Shown: positions 43,204 to 54,433 of the stretch, in pieces
Numbering within the stretch: position 1 is the first letter of the stretch
Layout: each line of letters starts with the position of its first letter
Assembly (NCBI GenBank): GCA_039707465.1
Contig: CM077648.1
Coordinates: 29,949,119-30,013,118 of the forward strand
Direction: 5' to 3'
Length of the DNA: 64,000 bases
Source of the DNA: Rhabdophis nuchalis
Taxonomy: Eukaryota > Chordata > Lepidosauria > Squamata > Natricidae
The notes under the pieces: generated by a model
What the model was told of the DNA's origin: nothing
Database searches by the model: none
The model's input: the letters and a program-made list of their open reading frames with translations, nothing else
Made by a program: the position numbers and the translations under genes

Positions 43204-44890
43204 GAAAGGGCCGCTTGGACTGGTATTGGCCCCTCCTCCTATCCTGGAAGGATTGACGGGACTGGAACCTATCCCCTCTGGAACCGAAGTACCTCGACTG
43301 GTTGAAGTCCGAGTCAGAGGGCCGAGGAAAGTGGCGTCTGCGATATGGCCCCGGTCGGTTGTCCTGGCGTCTGGATGAAGACGGCATCACCTTTCTCTTC
43401 TCCTTGTTTTCGACCAGGATCGGATCCAGGGGTTCACCAAACAGCTTACCTCCGGTGTACGGTCTCGACGCCACGTGGAACTTGGACTTGTTGTCCACCT
43501 GCCAGTTCTTCAGCAACAGTAGTCTCCTGGAGGCCACAGAAGCTGACAAGGCACTAGAGGCAAATTTGATTGCGTCCACCATCGCATCCGCCGAGAACTG
43601 AGCGGCCGCGATGATCTTGCTGATGTCGCTCAGCGCTCGCGTGTTGTCCGGCGGGATGCGGTCCTGGAGTTGTTGCAGCCAGAGTAGGGACGTCCTGTTG
43701 AAGAATGATGCTGCAGCCGCTGCCTTGATGGACCACGCCAAGGCCTGAAACCCCTTCCTGAGGATAAGTTCCGCCTTCTTATCCTCGGGCTTCAACTTAT
43801 CTGCTGCATCGCCGACCACTACCGCTGCGGATGAAGACAATGCCGCCACCAGTGTGTCGACCTCAGGCACCTGTAATGCTTGGGAAAATGACTGCTCCAT
43901 ATTATACAATCGCCTGTCATTCACCCCTGGGCTAGGGAAGGTACCCGGTTGGCCCCATTGGCCCTTGACCACCTCTAGGAACATGGGTGGTGCCGGGATC
44001 TCCTCCTTGCTTAAGGCCGTTCTGATAAAAATCTTCTGCCTTAAGTCTCTCCGCCCCGCCGCCAGTCGAGCGGCCGGGCCCCCCAACCTTGTGGTTGATT
44101 TAGCCTTACCCAGGAGTTGCTTAAATGCGGTGGGCTGGAACAGACCTGCGTAGGCCTCCTCGTCCTCTTGCCCTGCGTCTTCATCTTCTGACATGACCAG
44201 CCTTCTGGCCGGTTCCTCACCTGTCTCTGAGGCTTCGCTGACTGCCGAAGGTGACCCCGGGCACTCGCCCTCTTCTAGCTGGGGGGGTTCCCGTGGCGAG
44301 GGGTGAGTCCCGGCTGTGGCTGCTGGGCGGCTCTGGCGAGGAACCTTGCTAAGGTTCCTTGCTAAGTTCTCCATACCCGCGGTGATGCCTCGGGATATTG
44401 CTGAAGAAATCAGCTTCTGCAGGCTAGGCGGTATGTCCTGCCAGTCCTCGTAGTCGTCCTCCGACTCCTCTTCCTCCTCCCCCAGTTCAGACTGGGGGGC
44501 AATGGTCGGGTGTGGGACCAAATAATCCCTGGAGGTCCCTTCCAGGGGGTCTCCCATCACACCCCGGATGGCGGTTGGAGACACAGAGGGAGATGGAGAC
44601 ACGTCCATCCTGGAATAACCTCCCCCCCGCGCTGATGAGCCACTGGCCCGTGGTGGGCTCTCTCTCCTAGAGGAGGCCCCTAGTGTCCCAGACTCACGTG
44701 CCTATAGGAGCCGCTCCGCCTTTGCCACCTGTTTCTCCAGTGCCCGTTGGCGCCGCTGTTCATCGCGCAGCGTGGCTCTGGATGTCCGTTGTGTCATAGT
44801 AGGCCCGCAGGATAAAGGCACCGGGTCTGCTCCCGTTGGGCTCTGTTCCAAGGTTGGAGCTGCTGGGGTCTCGTCTCCACCAGAGGCCAT
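43184..44890 (-). pseudogene. DIRS gag-like ORF with one premature stop
   Basis: One reading frame from MASGGDETPAAPTLEQSPTG at 44890 to 43184, with a TAG at 44702-44704. The downstream part from Met 44608 is open for 474 codons. It has an acidic N-terminus (EEEEESEDDYEDW), a helical middle (NDRRLYNMEQSFSQALQ, AAVVVGDAADKLKPE, ALSDISKIIAAAQFSADAMV) and an Arg/Gly/Gln-rich C-terminus (RRGQYQSKRPFRGGRPN) expected to bind nucleic acid. The middle resembles DIRS Gag by position and composition. It overlaps the start of the RT frame by about 20 nt. Confidence 0.75.
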
Positions 44891-44967
44891 TGCCCCTATC
44901 CTAAGTCAGACCTGACATTCTCATGATTAGTCATTTTACTATACATGAAAGCCTTTCCAGCAATTTT

Positions 44968-45100
44968 TTTTAAAATTTATTTTATTTTATTTTATTTTAT
45001 TTTATTTTATTTTATTATTTTATTTTATCATTTTATTTTATTTTATTTTATTATTTTATTTTATCATTTTATTTTATTTTATTTTAATTTAATTTAATTT
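44968..45100 (+). repeat. (TTTTA)n tract inside DIRS leader
   Basis: About 130 bp of ttttatttta units with ttatta and ttatca interruptions, ending in taatttaattt. On the minus strand it is an A-rich tract resembling a LINE tail, so it may mark a small insertion in the DIRS leader or expansion within it. Confidence 0.85.
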
Positions 45101-45179
45101 TCTAGGCCAGCACGCCCAATGCGCCTGTGCGGCCTCCAATGTTTCCCTGGTTGCCAGGCAACCCTGTACATGCCGGTGA

Positions 45180-45231
45180 CCACGTGGCATCCAAAATGGC
45201 GGCCCCCACGTGGTATCCAAGATGGCGGCCC
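45180..45231. promoter_or_regulatory. Tandem CACGTG + AAGATGGCGG (YY1-like) sites in DIRS leader
   Basis: Two 26-bp units, each with ccacgtgg (E-box core CACGTG at 45181-45186 and 45207-45212) followed by ccaaaatggcggcc (45191-45204) or ccaagatggcggcc (45217-45230). The second matches the YY1 consensus strand AAGATGGCGGC. They lie in the GC-rich leader upstream of gag. A promoter role is inferred. Confidence 0.55.
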
Positions 45232-45746
45232 CCATGTGAAGCCGGCCCGGCTCACTCCAGGCCGCCCGCTGAGCCCAGCAAAAACAACCATACAACAAAA
45301 CCGGTAATCTCGCCTGTGGCCGGCTCTCTCTCTCTCTCCGCTCTCGATAGCGGAGGCTGGTGTTGCGGGGGGGGCGCTAGCCGCTCCTCGGCTTCCTTAG
45401 CGCCGCGGTAATGGAAGGCCTGCCGGCGGCCCGCCGGTCCGCTTCCCAGGGGCTCCCTGGCGCGATCGGAGCTTCAGGCATCCAATCGCCCCCCCCCCCA
45501 CACACAATTCACTTTAAAATTAGCCGTCCTACCTTGCCGCTTGGGAATCCGCGCCGTGGACGGCCGCCGCCGCCAGCTGGTAGGCGCTCCGCGAAGGAGG
45601 CTGCGAGCCCGCAGTCTCCTTGGCTGTTTGCGGCAGGATTTCTTTCTTCTTTATTTAAATCCTCTTCTGTCTTTTTTAAATTCCTCTTCTTTCTCTCTTC
45701 TCAATTTTAGGAGCAGGAAGCCTCTCAGCCACTTGGACCAGACTGA

Positions 45747-45860
45747 GAGGGAATGGGGGAAGGAGGAGCAGGAGCCCCCTTTTAAAGATTTTCCTCTCAG
45801 TCTGGACCAATTGGCTGTGACAACCCGTTTGGTGACGCCTCCCGCTCCTTATCATTGAGA
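45747..45860. repeat. DIRS 5' inverted terminal repeat
   Basis: Complement of 39929-40039. Within this end ttggaccagactgagaggg at 45733-45752 and cctctcagtctggaccaa at 45792-45810 also form a local hairpin. Confidence 0.9.
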
Positions 45861-45901
45861 ATGCATTTCAACATCTAAAATATAATGACAGAGATGAAAT
45901 A

Positions 45902-46082
45902 CACGTAGTCCTTGTTTTGTGGTCAATTGGCACCAGTTGACCAGACTGAAATGAAGGAAACCATGACTGTCCTCATGACCTTCCATGACCTTCCAAGATT
46001 GCAATTCTGAAGACTGATCATAAAGTTTCATCCCCGTTGTAATTATGAACAGTCTAAAGGAGACAGTCATTAAATGAGGGTC
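45902..46082 (+). repeat. Repeat family with CAGGTAGTCC ends, degraded copy
   Basis: Starts cacgtagtccttgttttgtg and ends cagtcattaaatgagggtca. A diverged member of the family at 39190. Confidence 0.45.
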
Positions 46083-46174
46083 AGCTCAAGATTTAGTAAT
46101 GTATTATTTTTGTTGCTTCTGTTTTAGACAGTTTTTTTTTTCTTACAAACATAATTTTGGTCCAGGAATTAGTA

Positions 46175-46428
46175 CCGTGTTTCCCCCAAAATAAGATAGG
46201 GTCTTACTTTCTTTGGACCCCCAAAATAAGCACTTGGCCTTATTTTCAGGGAGGTCTTATTATTTTTGAGGTACAGGAGGTGGCGAGCATGGTCACCTCA
46301 TGTCTGCTGCTGTGTTGCAATATTTTTGGGGAGGGCTTATTTTCAGGGGAGGGCTTATTTTAGCGCATGCGCTCAAAAGCCCTATTGAGCTTATTAGCCA
46401 GTCAGGTCTTATTTTGGGGAAAACAAGG
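46175..46428. mobile_element. Tc1/mariner-type MITE, TA duplication
   Basis: Ends ccgtgtttcccccaaaataa and ttattttggggaaaacaagg are inverted repeats flanked by TA at 46173-46174 and 46429-46430. About 254 bp with no coding capacity. Internal gggcttattttcagggg repeats. Confidence 0.75.
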
Positions 46429-46430
46429 TA

Positions 46431-47359
46431 ATAGTTATAAATCTGTGCCCAATAAAGGAATTTATAGCTGATCTTTGGGAAGCTATGCAAGAACTGTTAG
46501 GGAAAGACTAGGCTTAGAGTTTACACAGTTCAGAGATGGAAGGAAGTTTGAGAAAGAAATTCAAACACCACCACTCTGATTTCAATATAAAATGAGACTG
46601 AAATAAATTTGAATAGAGTTTTAAAATTCTGCTACCTGAAAACAATAAAATGGCTTTACTGAAATCACTAGAGGGTTGTTGTTGTTTTTAGTTGATCTAC
46701 CTGACTGCAACTGTTGATTTTATTTTGAATTCTGCTTTTGGGGAGTGTTATACAGTGGTGGTGGTGTTTGGTTAGAAACTGGTTTTTCCAAGCACTTGGT
46801 TTGATTGGTTTAAAAATGGAATTCATTAAAAAAATCTTGTATGTAAGATTAAATCGTTACACTGCTACATCTTGTGTTCCAGAAAAGACACAAGATTTGT
46901 TGTATATTTATGGGCTTTAGGCAAGAACACAAAGCATTCCTTTCTATGTTTCCTAGGGCAGATCTGAGTCAAAAAGAGTTATTAGAAGAGCTAGGAACAG
47001 TCCACCCAGACAACTGGATGGAGGTCAGCAAGTTCAGTCTGAATAGCAACAGCCTATCTTAATTAAGTATCCATGGCTGCCGAGTCTTCAGAAGATGGTT
47101 TGTAACAAACATCCCAATCAATTTCAGACACCATTAGCTAACAACCCTGTAATAGTGCCGTTTATAATAAAGAAGAAAAATGATAGCTATAAAAATATAC
47201 TGTATAACATTTTATGCTATCCCAAGTACCTTCCATCGTCTGACAAAATACCTCACAAAAATGATTACCATGAATAGAATTAATGAAAACAGAAGCACCA
47301 AAAGATTAAGGAAAATAGAAATTTGTGCAGCTGTGACAAAGTTGCTTCTGGGAATGAAA
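46431..47359. other. Upstream region, no feature
   Basis: No gene or clear repeat. Short frames here have no recognisable family. Confidence 0.35.
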
Positions 47360-47515
47360 AGCATCAAAGTTGTGGGTACTCTACTACTGGAGGTTTTTAA
47401 GAAGAGGTTGGACAACCATTTGTCTAAAATGGTTCAGGGCATCCTGCGCCTGAGCAGGGGGTTGGATTAGAAGACCTCCACAGTCCCTTCCAAATCTGTT
47501 ATCCTGGTATCCTGA
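47360..47515 (+). mobile_element. CR1-type LINE 3' end
   Basis: The phrases ttggacaaccatttgtctaa and ggttggattagaagacctcc then tatcctggtatcctg are the CR1 C-terminus, 3' UTR and terminal short-repeat signature. Confidence 0.75.
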
Positions 47516-48820
47516 ATACAGTCCAATTGTGTGTTTTGTGGATATTAAATCCAACTCACAAGGTTCAGACCAATCACCATATAAGCATGGAAAATGAACT
47601 GCTTTAGGCAGAATCCTGCATTCTTACTGATAGGTTTCCCAGATCTAGAGAGACACATAGTTATAATGACTAATATTTGCATTAAGCAAATATATTGCCA
47701 TAGTAACAAGGACAGTACACAGCTATCTACCTGCCACAGTCTTCTAAATTATTCAGCATGCCAATACTACAGTGACACTGTGTAAATGACCACATTCATT
47801 AATAGAACCCTCTGCAATGAAAACAGTAATCACATGTCATCTAGATTGATTGCTATTTATTAAAATAGTGAGGAAGGATTTGCAGTGATAATTGCAGCAA
47901 TAAGTCTAAGCAAAATACATAGAGATAGGGTGAAGAAAATAGTAATATGTTAAAAGATTGAAAAATTTGTAAATCCTTCTGTACTTAACCAGGTGGTCTA
48001 AAAATTACCAAAAAAAATCAACATTTTTGCCAACACACATCAAAAGTAAAACAAGTACTTTAAAAACCTATGATCATTCTTTTTAACAGAAAATTCAGAG
48101 GGCAATTGTCATACAGTTTCAATTCTGCAGAATTTAGCAATTTTGAAATTTACCTCTAGGAAATCAAATTATGCAGATGCACATTATGGTTAAACTGAAA
48201 ACATGCACTGAAAAAAAAATATCCGGAAGGTCTGGAAGTTATAAAATGATATCCAAATACTACTGTTGATGAAAAATGGGAAAGCAAAACCAAGACGATC
48301 AAAAGACTTGCCTGAATACAGGGGACTTTTACCTGGCTGGCTGGACTCTTGAAAACCCAAACTCCCATTAAGATACCAAAACACACTAGAATACTTACTC
48401 GGAAGATGCACATTTTCAAAGCTAACTAGATTATCGTGTGACCAGGCATTCTCCATTTCCATTTCTTATACTAATCAGGAAAGTTGAAATAAGACATGAA
48501 CTTGGAATATTTTTAATCCATTTCCCCAAAAAATTAATACTTGGAATCCTGGGAGAAACAATTCTTACACATGTACCTTAATCAGTATTGGTTAAACAAG
48601 TTACACAGTGCTACTATATGCAAACCACACCTATATTTTAAAAAATCTCCAGTTATACAACTATCATTTGCAGCTCAGCCACTTTTTTCAACATTCTCAT
48701 AGTATATATTATTTCTTTTTCACATTTTTTCTTAAACTCTTAGTTTCATAGTATGTGTTTCAACTCTATTTTGACATGTTACAGTACAAATCTCTACACT
48801 TTCCCCAACAAACCCTAAAT
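47516..48820. other. Upstream region, no feature
   Basis: AT-rich DNA. No supported gene, RNA or repeat. Confidence 0.35.
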
Positions 48821-48822
48821 TT

Positions 48823-49812
48823 ACAATATTTTTCGGAGTATAAGATGCACCTTTTTTCCTCTAAAAAGAGGCTGAAAATCTTATACATCGAATAAAGCAT
48901 TTTTTGCCTCGTGAAACCTCACCCCTTCACCAAAATGGCCACACGCATACCCTTATGGAGGCTTCCAGAGAGGTCCTGGGGGCTGGGGAGGGCAGAAATG
49001 AGCAAAAAACAGGGCGTTTTTGCCCCCACACCAGCCTCCAGCAGCACTCTATAAGCCTCCATAAGGCTATGCATGCAATTTTTTGACCAAAAAATGGCCT
49101 GTTTTCACAAAAAAAGGGTTGTTTTTCCTCATTTCCTCCTCCCCCCGGAACACTCTGCAAGCCCCCCCAAGGCTCTTCATGCCTTTTATTTGGAAAAAAA
49201 CCAGGCCCATTTTCGCGAAAAACAAGCTATTTGGGGGAGGTTTACACAGTGCAAAAAGGGGTTTTTTCCCTTTTGAAAAGCTGTTTAGTTAGAGTGATTG
49301 ATGAGAATTACGTTGGTCAAGTACTGTGCCTGCAGAAACAATGATTTGTTCCAAAGGTGGTCAGTGATTTCCTTCTCCAGCATATGGGTAAATACACCTG
49401 GAAACATCTACTTACCTATCTACCTACCATCTCTCTCTCTCCCTACCTATCTACTGTATTTCTCTCTCTCTCTCTATTTCTCTCTCTATTTTTCTCTCTC
49501 TATCCCTCTACCTACCTACCTATCTACACTCTCTCTATCTCCCTACCTACCTAATGTATTTCTCTCTATTTCTCTCTACCCTCTACCTACCTACCTAACT
49601 ACACATTCTGTCTCCCTACCTACCTACTGTATTTCTCTCTCTCCTCCTCCTCCTCTACTTACCTACCTACCTACCTACTCTCTCTCTCTCCCTACCTACC
49701 TACTGTATTTCTCTTTCTCTCCCTCTCTATCCCTCTATTTACCTACCTACTTTTTTAAAAAAATTGCCTCTTCAAAACCTGGGTGCGTCTTATACTCCGG
49801 TGCGTCTTATAT
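48823..49812. mobile_element. DNA-transposon MITE with tttttcggagtataaga ends
   Basis: The left end ttttcggagtataagatgca and right end tgcgtcttatactccgg are inverted repeats. The middle contains two gcctccataagg-type duplications and a long pyrimidine-rich microsatellite at 49400-49755. The TSD is not clear. Confidence 0.6.
49400..49755 (+). repeat. Pyrimidine-rich (CTAC)n/(CT)n satellite tract
   Basis: Alternating ctacctac, tctctctc and ctactgtatttctctc modules repeated five or more times. The long Leu/Ser/Tyr frames are artefacts. Confidence 0.85.
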
Positions 49813-50044
49813 CATTTCACCTGGTTATCTTTACTTTGCTGGAAGTTTCTGCTTTATTTTCTTCCTCCATTTCTTTACATTTTCTAACATCCATCAAAAT
49901 TATGTTTCCCACCTCTTCTAATTAACCATTAATTGCACTTGGTTCTGCATTTTTCTTATATACTTTATGCAGCATATCTGTCATTTTTTTTTCTTTCAGT
50001 ATCATCTCCTTACATCAGGGGTCCCCAACCCCCGGGCCGCGGAC

Positions 50045-50480
50045 AGGTGCCGGTCCGTGGCTGGATGGGAGCCGGGCCGCAGGGCTAGAGAGGAGGAGGA
50101 GGGAGGAGGAGGCAGCCCCCTGAGCACAGCGCGCGGGAGAACGCAGGCGCGGCTGTTCGCGCCGTTGGAGTGTGCCTCTTCCTCCACCCTCGTCGACGGA
50201 AGGATTCCTGGACGCCGCCGGACCGGCCACCGATTCCCTCCCCTGCTGGCATGCCGGCCACTCATTTTCTTCCAGGGACTGCGGAGGCTCTGCGGGCTGG
50301 GGAGGGAACTGGCGGGTTGCTCCGGCGGCGCACAGGAGTCCCTCCGTCGACGAGGGTGGAGGAAGAGCCCCCACCATCCTCCTGCGTTCTCCCGTGCCCG
50401 TTCTCCCCAATGGGCTGCCCCCCTCCCTCCTCCTCCTCTCCAGCCCGGCACCTATCCAGCCACGGAGCCTGAACGAGCGA
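50045..50480. repeat. ~430-bp imperfect palindrome inside hAT element
   Basis: The left arm phrases ccgtggctggatgggagccg, gggagaacgcagg and ctcttcctccaccctcgtcg all reappear inverted at cctatccagccacgg, cctgcgttctccc and cgacgagggtggaggaagag. The centre is near 50265-50275. Arms are about 200 bp with scattered mismatches. Confidence 0.85.
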
Positions 50481-50549
50481 CCAAGCGTGGCAGGCGGGAT
50501 GAGGAGGCTGGGGGCGGGGGGGACGAGACGACGATGACGACGACAGACA

Positions 50550-50895
50550 CACATAGAGAGACAGAGGGAGGGAGGGAGAGAAAGATAGACAGAGACACAG
50601 AAGGAGTGATTGAATGAATGCAAGACAGACAGACACACGCACACACACACACACAGAGTGACAGAAATGGGCGGATGAAGGAGAGACACAAAGAGAGAAA
50701 GAAAGAAAAAAGTGGGAGAGAGAAAGACAGACAGAGAGAAAGAGACAGAAAGGAAAGAAAGAGACAGGAAAAGATACAGAAAGAGGGAAAGAGAAAGAAA
50801 TAGAGAGAAAGGGAAAGAGAGAAAGAAAGAAATAGCGAGAGAGAAAAAGAGAGACAGAGAAAGAAAGAGAGAGAGAGAGAGAAAGAAAGAACTTA
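50550..50895 (+). repeat. Purine-rich (GAAA/GACA)n tract
   Basis: Almost unbroken G/A/C repeats such as gagagaaagaaagaaa and acagacacacgcacacac, on the right side of the hAT element. Confidence 0.9.
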
Positions 50896-51493
50896 TGACC
50901 ACAGTTGAGGCCAAAAGTTTGGTTGCTAACCAAGATCATTGTTAAGTGAGTTTCACATTTTCAAAGTTGGCCACGCCCACCCAGTCACATGACTGCTGAG
51001 CCCCTCAGCCGGTCCGCAGAATTTTCTTTTAAATGAAACCGGTCCCTGGTGAAAAAAAGGTTGGGGACCCCTGCCTTACATGATTTTTCCTTATCCATAG
51101 CCTCTTTCTCTTCATTATCTTGCCAAGCATCCATCTTCATATTTTCCATTTTTATAACTTAACAGTGAACACACTTCTGTGACACTATATAATGTAATAA
51201 TTTTCATTTTGTTCCAATGCTTTACCTAGCCTTTTTCATTACTTTCATTTTCCATTAATTCTTTTGGTACGTTAATTTATTTGCTAATACCTTTTGTTAA
51301 TGTTTGGGCCATACACAATTCACATTTTGTTTTCTAACCATCAGTCTATATTCATTCCGAGCAATATAAGTATCTATATACAAGTTTTTCATTTGAAGAA
51401 ACCAAATTTCTTTCCCCAAATTTCTCTCAAATATTTTCCCACCTAGCTACATTTTTCCATCCTTAAGGAAGAGTCCTAATTGTTATTCTACAA

Positions 51494-51725
51494 CAGGGGT
51501 GTCAAACTCAAGGCCTACGGGCCAGATCTAGTCTACCCAATGCATAGAGGAAAGATCAGGCCATTGTGGCTTTGGCCTGATCTACCCAATGCAAAGAGGA
51601 AACATGACATCTGTTTGAGGAGTGGTGTCAAGTTGGCCACCCAATTGGCCACAGCCACCTGCCCGCCCCCCAGGTCAACCACAGTTGTGATGAGGCCCTA
51701 AATGAAGTTGAATCTGACACCCCTG
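51494..51725. mobile_element. hAT-like MITE, 232 bp, perfect 8-bp TSD
   Basis: Ends caggggtgtcaaactcaagg and gttgaatctgacacccctg are inverted repeats. Flanks ttctacaa at 51486-51493 and 51726-51733 are identical. Contains an internal duplication of gatctacccaatgca. Confidence 0.85.
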
Positions 51726-51879
51726 TTCTACAATATGCATTACTATACTAATGCTCCAATCATTATATCTAGAACAAAACTTGGAATTTTTTAAACTGTA
51801 AAATTGAAAATAACTTTCTATATTCCTCCTTATTGTTTATTAAACCTTATGTTACATTTTTTCAAACTTAGAAAGATAG

Positions 51880-51965
51880 TGTGGGCTAGTGGTTAACATG
51901 CTGGTTTAGGAAAAAGGAAACTTGGATTCTAGTCCTCCCTTAGACATGGAAGGTAGTTGGGTAGC
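51880..51965 (+). mobile_element. MIR-like SINE fragment
   Basis: The phrases gggctagtggttaacatgct and ttctagtcctcccttagaca are the head of the SINE family seen at 14450. Confidence 0.55.
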
Positions 51966-53570
51966 TTTGGGTCAGTTGCTATTTGTCAGCTCTAGACTGG
52001 ATAATAAAAACATAAAAGGGAAATTGTTTTTGCAAAGTTATTAAGCAAACTGCATGAACCTGTCTGAGAAGTCACCAGGAGCTTTAACTCAAAGGCATCA
52101 GCCTGTGCCACAAAAGGTTGCTACTTAATCTTTGTTCAACTGTTTTGTAAGGTTTATAGCCATACAAATTTAACATCAAACTCATCTCATAGAATAAAGA
52201 TCATTTTATGCAGAAAAATGCAAAAGACAGTCCTCAATTATTTAATAAGCTATCTTGACTACAAAGCTGGTAACATATATAAAATAATTAGTATTTTAAA
52301 CTATTTTCCCAGCAAGTTTTTTCATGTTCTTTACACTCTATCATTACAAACAGATGTTAAAATGGTAGTAGAATCCAAATCAAAAGAATTATTTCTCTAA
52401 TCAAAATTACATTTTGCACCTCAACCTACTTTAATATATATCTTGTAGGATATAAAAGGTATTGCATTAGATTTTTTTTTTAATCTGTCAGTATACTTTG
52501 TAATATTTTCCAATAACATGAAAATAATTTATGTATCTGTCCAAGACTGAAATTCTATTATTGAAGGAAGATTACGATCTATTATTACCTACTTCTTCCC
52601 ATCCAATCACTTGTAGCCCCAGCCAATTTGTTTACTATTAAGTATTTGTTTATTTTTAATTTGTACTTTGATTTGTAAGGCAAAATAAATCTCAAGCCTC
52701 AGCAATATAAACAATAATTTTTCTTTACTTTTTTTTCCTGTTGAGAAAGAACCTGTGTGCTCCAAATAAAAATTAAGGTGAAACATGAATAAAAGCTAAA
52801 GCAGCCTAATTTCATGCTCATATTCTGATTTAAATTCTGCCAGTGTTCACCCTATTCACCTCCCTTCTTATGAAATCTATTCTCATCAAGTTGGAAATCT
52901 CAAAAGGCTACACATAATTTGGTGCCTCCTGATCTATATACCACTGTAATTTGAACATGAATTTTCTTTAGGCATCACTCATTTCTTCACATTTAAAAGG
53001 ACATTTTACTTTTAACCAACAGGCATAAAAATACTTTTAAAAAAATACAAATTCTATCCTAACAAATAATATTTCCTAAAAAGCTTCATCCCAATTTTGT
53101 TATCATTGAGTAGAAAGTGACCCAAGAGTAATCTGCAAATTTTGGTTAATGAATCCTTGTCAGAAAAACACTGGAATAGCTCAACTTTTCACAAGAACGG
53201 TTCTCCTTTCCTTGTTTGAAAATGAACATCTGTATAATAAAATACCACATTCATCTATATATTGGAGTTCATATGCAAACTAAATATACTTAAACTGCAT
53301 ACTAATCATAGTTGTCCATGGAGGACAAGAGCTGTGTGACTGAATATCTGTTGTGACATAAAACTTGTCCACCTACATTTTTGTATGATGATTTTTTATT
53401 TCTATTTATTCTTTTAAAAATGTATAGTCACTTTCTACCAGAGGGGCTGTGGGCACAGGCAAATATAAAAACAGAATCCAAATGTATAAACAGTTAAAAG
53501 AATTTAGATTAAGACACCTAAATCTCTATGCTGACATTCTGTATCGATACATCCACACTCACAACAGGCC
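51966..53570. other. Upstream region, no gene seen
   Basis: AT-rich DNA without a recognisable exon or RNA gene. Confidence 0.35.
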
Positions 53571-53574
53571 ACCA

Positions 53575-53690
53575 TTAATATCATGGCCCCAAGTCTTGGG
53601 GGGGCGGGAGCCAAGCCTTCATGATCTTCTGAAAATCAGGCAGGATCAGGGCTTCTATATTTGGGGGAGAGGCTCATAGCAGACACCATG
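53575..53690 (+). repeat. Possible old L2-type LINE fragment
   Basis: The phrase ccttcatgatcttctgaaaa then tcaggcaggatcagggcttc is similar in layout to 60420-60510, which precedes an L2 3' fragment. Weak evidence. Confidence 0.3.
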
Positions 53691-54433
53691 ACAGAGAAGA
53701 CATTCTTCCTCTTTTGATGAAATTCTAATTCATGTCATAGATATATATCACTTTAGTTCATGTCATGGTCATATAAGCTTTATTACTTCGGTATTATTAT
53801 GGTTAAGAAAGGAGCTTTATGGTAAAGTTAAAAGTAAAACAAGGAAGACATATCCATTATTATTTGCCCATGGTAACTTGTAAGCATCAATTATTATTAA
53901 CCCAATTTTCAGATAATAATTTACAATTACTGATCTCCTTCATGCTAAATAATGAAAACTACAATACAAACATCAAGCAAAAATTCTAGTTGAAGAATAA
54001 AATCTCAAAAATTCTCATATAAAGACTTCAATAATATGTTTCTTTATATAATAAAAAATATGGTACAGAATAATCTGTTCTGGTTAGTTATTACAGCCCA
54101 TCTGCAAATATTCCCATAAACCTTGAGCAACTTAATCTAGTGTACAGATGGTTTAAATCTCACCAAATTGCTTAGTTTTTTGAAAACAAAATATGCAAGT
54201 CTGTGCTATCAGGGTAACAGAAGTGTATACTAAACTATCATGTGTATAACTGTATAACTATGAACCATGCCAATTTTTGATGGCATCTATCACTGAGATA
54301 CTACTTTAAAAATATGGGCGGTAACATCCAAAGTGCAACAAATGTTTTAGTGAAAGCCTGAAAGAACAATCCTAGAAAATAATTCTATCCTTAGAAATAA
54401 AATACAATATTTATACTTAATAATTTTGTATAA

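Larger units (their letters stand above)
39897..45861 (-). mobile_element. DIRS-type tyrosine-recombinase retrotransposon, structurally complete
   Basis: A 5.97-kb element, 5' end at 45861. It has inverted terminal repeats of about 110 bp (39929-40039 and 45747-45860) and an internal complementary region at 40125-40218. The left half of that region is the complement of the left terminus; the right half is the complement of the right terminus. This is the hallmark DIRS arrangement. Order on the minus strand: GC-rich leader, gag-like ORF, RT-RNase H-methylase-like ORF, overlapping tyrosine recombinase ORF, internal complementary region, 3' ITR. No TSD is expected or seen. ORFs carry two stops and two frameshifts, so the copy is inactive but fairly young. 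Its 3' end lies about 10 kb upstream of the FHIP1A start codon, in the same orientation. Confidence 0.93.
50016..51073. mobile_element. hAT non-autonomous element, 1,058 bp, perfect 8-bp TSD
   Basis: Ends caggggtccccaaccc and ggttggggacccctg are perfect inverted repeats. Flanking ccttacat at 50008-50015 and 51074-51081 is identical. The left half is a GC-rich palindrome (50045-50480), the right half a purine-rich gaaa/gaca tract (50550-50895). No transposase frame. A CpG-rich section lies near 50150-50400. Confidence 0.85.

Noticed and set aside
49298..49921. 207-residue Ser/Leu/Tyr-rich frame
   Set aside because: Product of the (CTAC)n/(CT)n satellite.
50015..50939. Long minus-strand frames of 225-299 codons
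   Set aside because: They translate the purine/pyrimidine satellite and GC-rich palindrome of a hAT element and have Ser/Leu/Phe low-complexity content.
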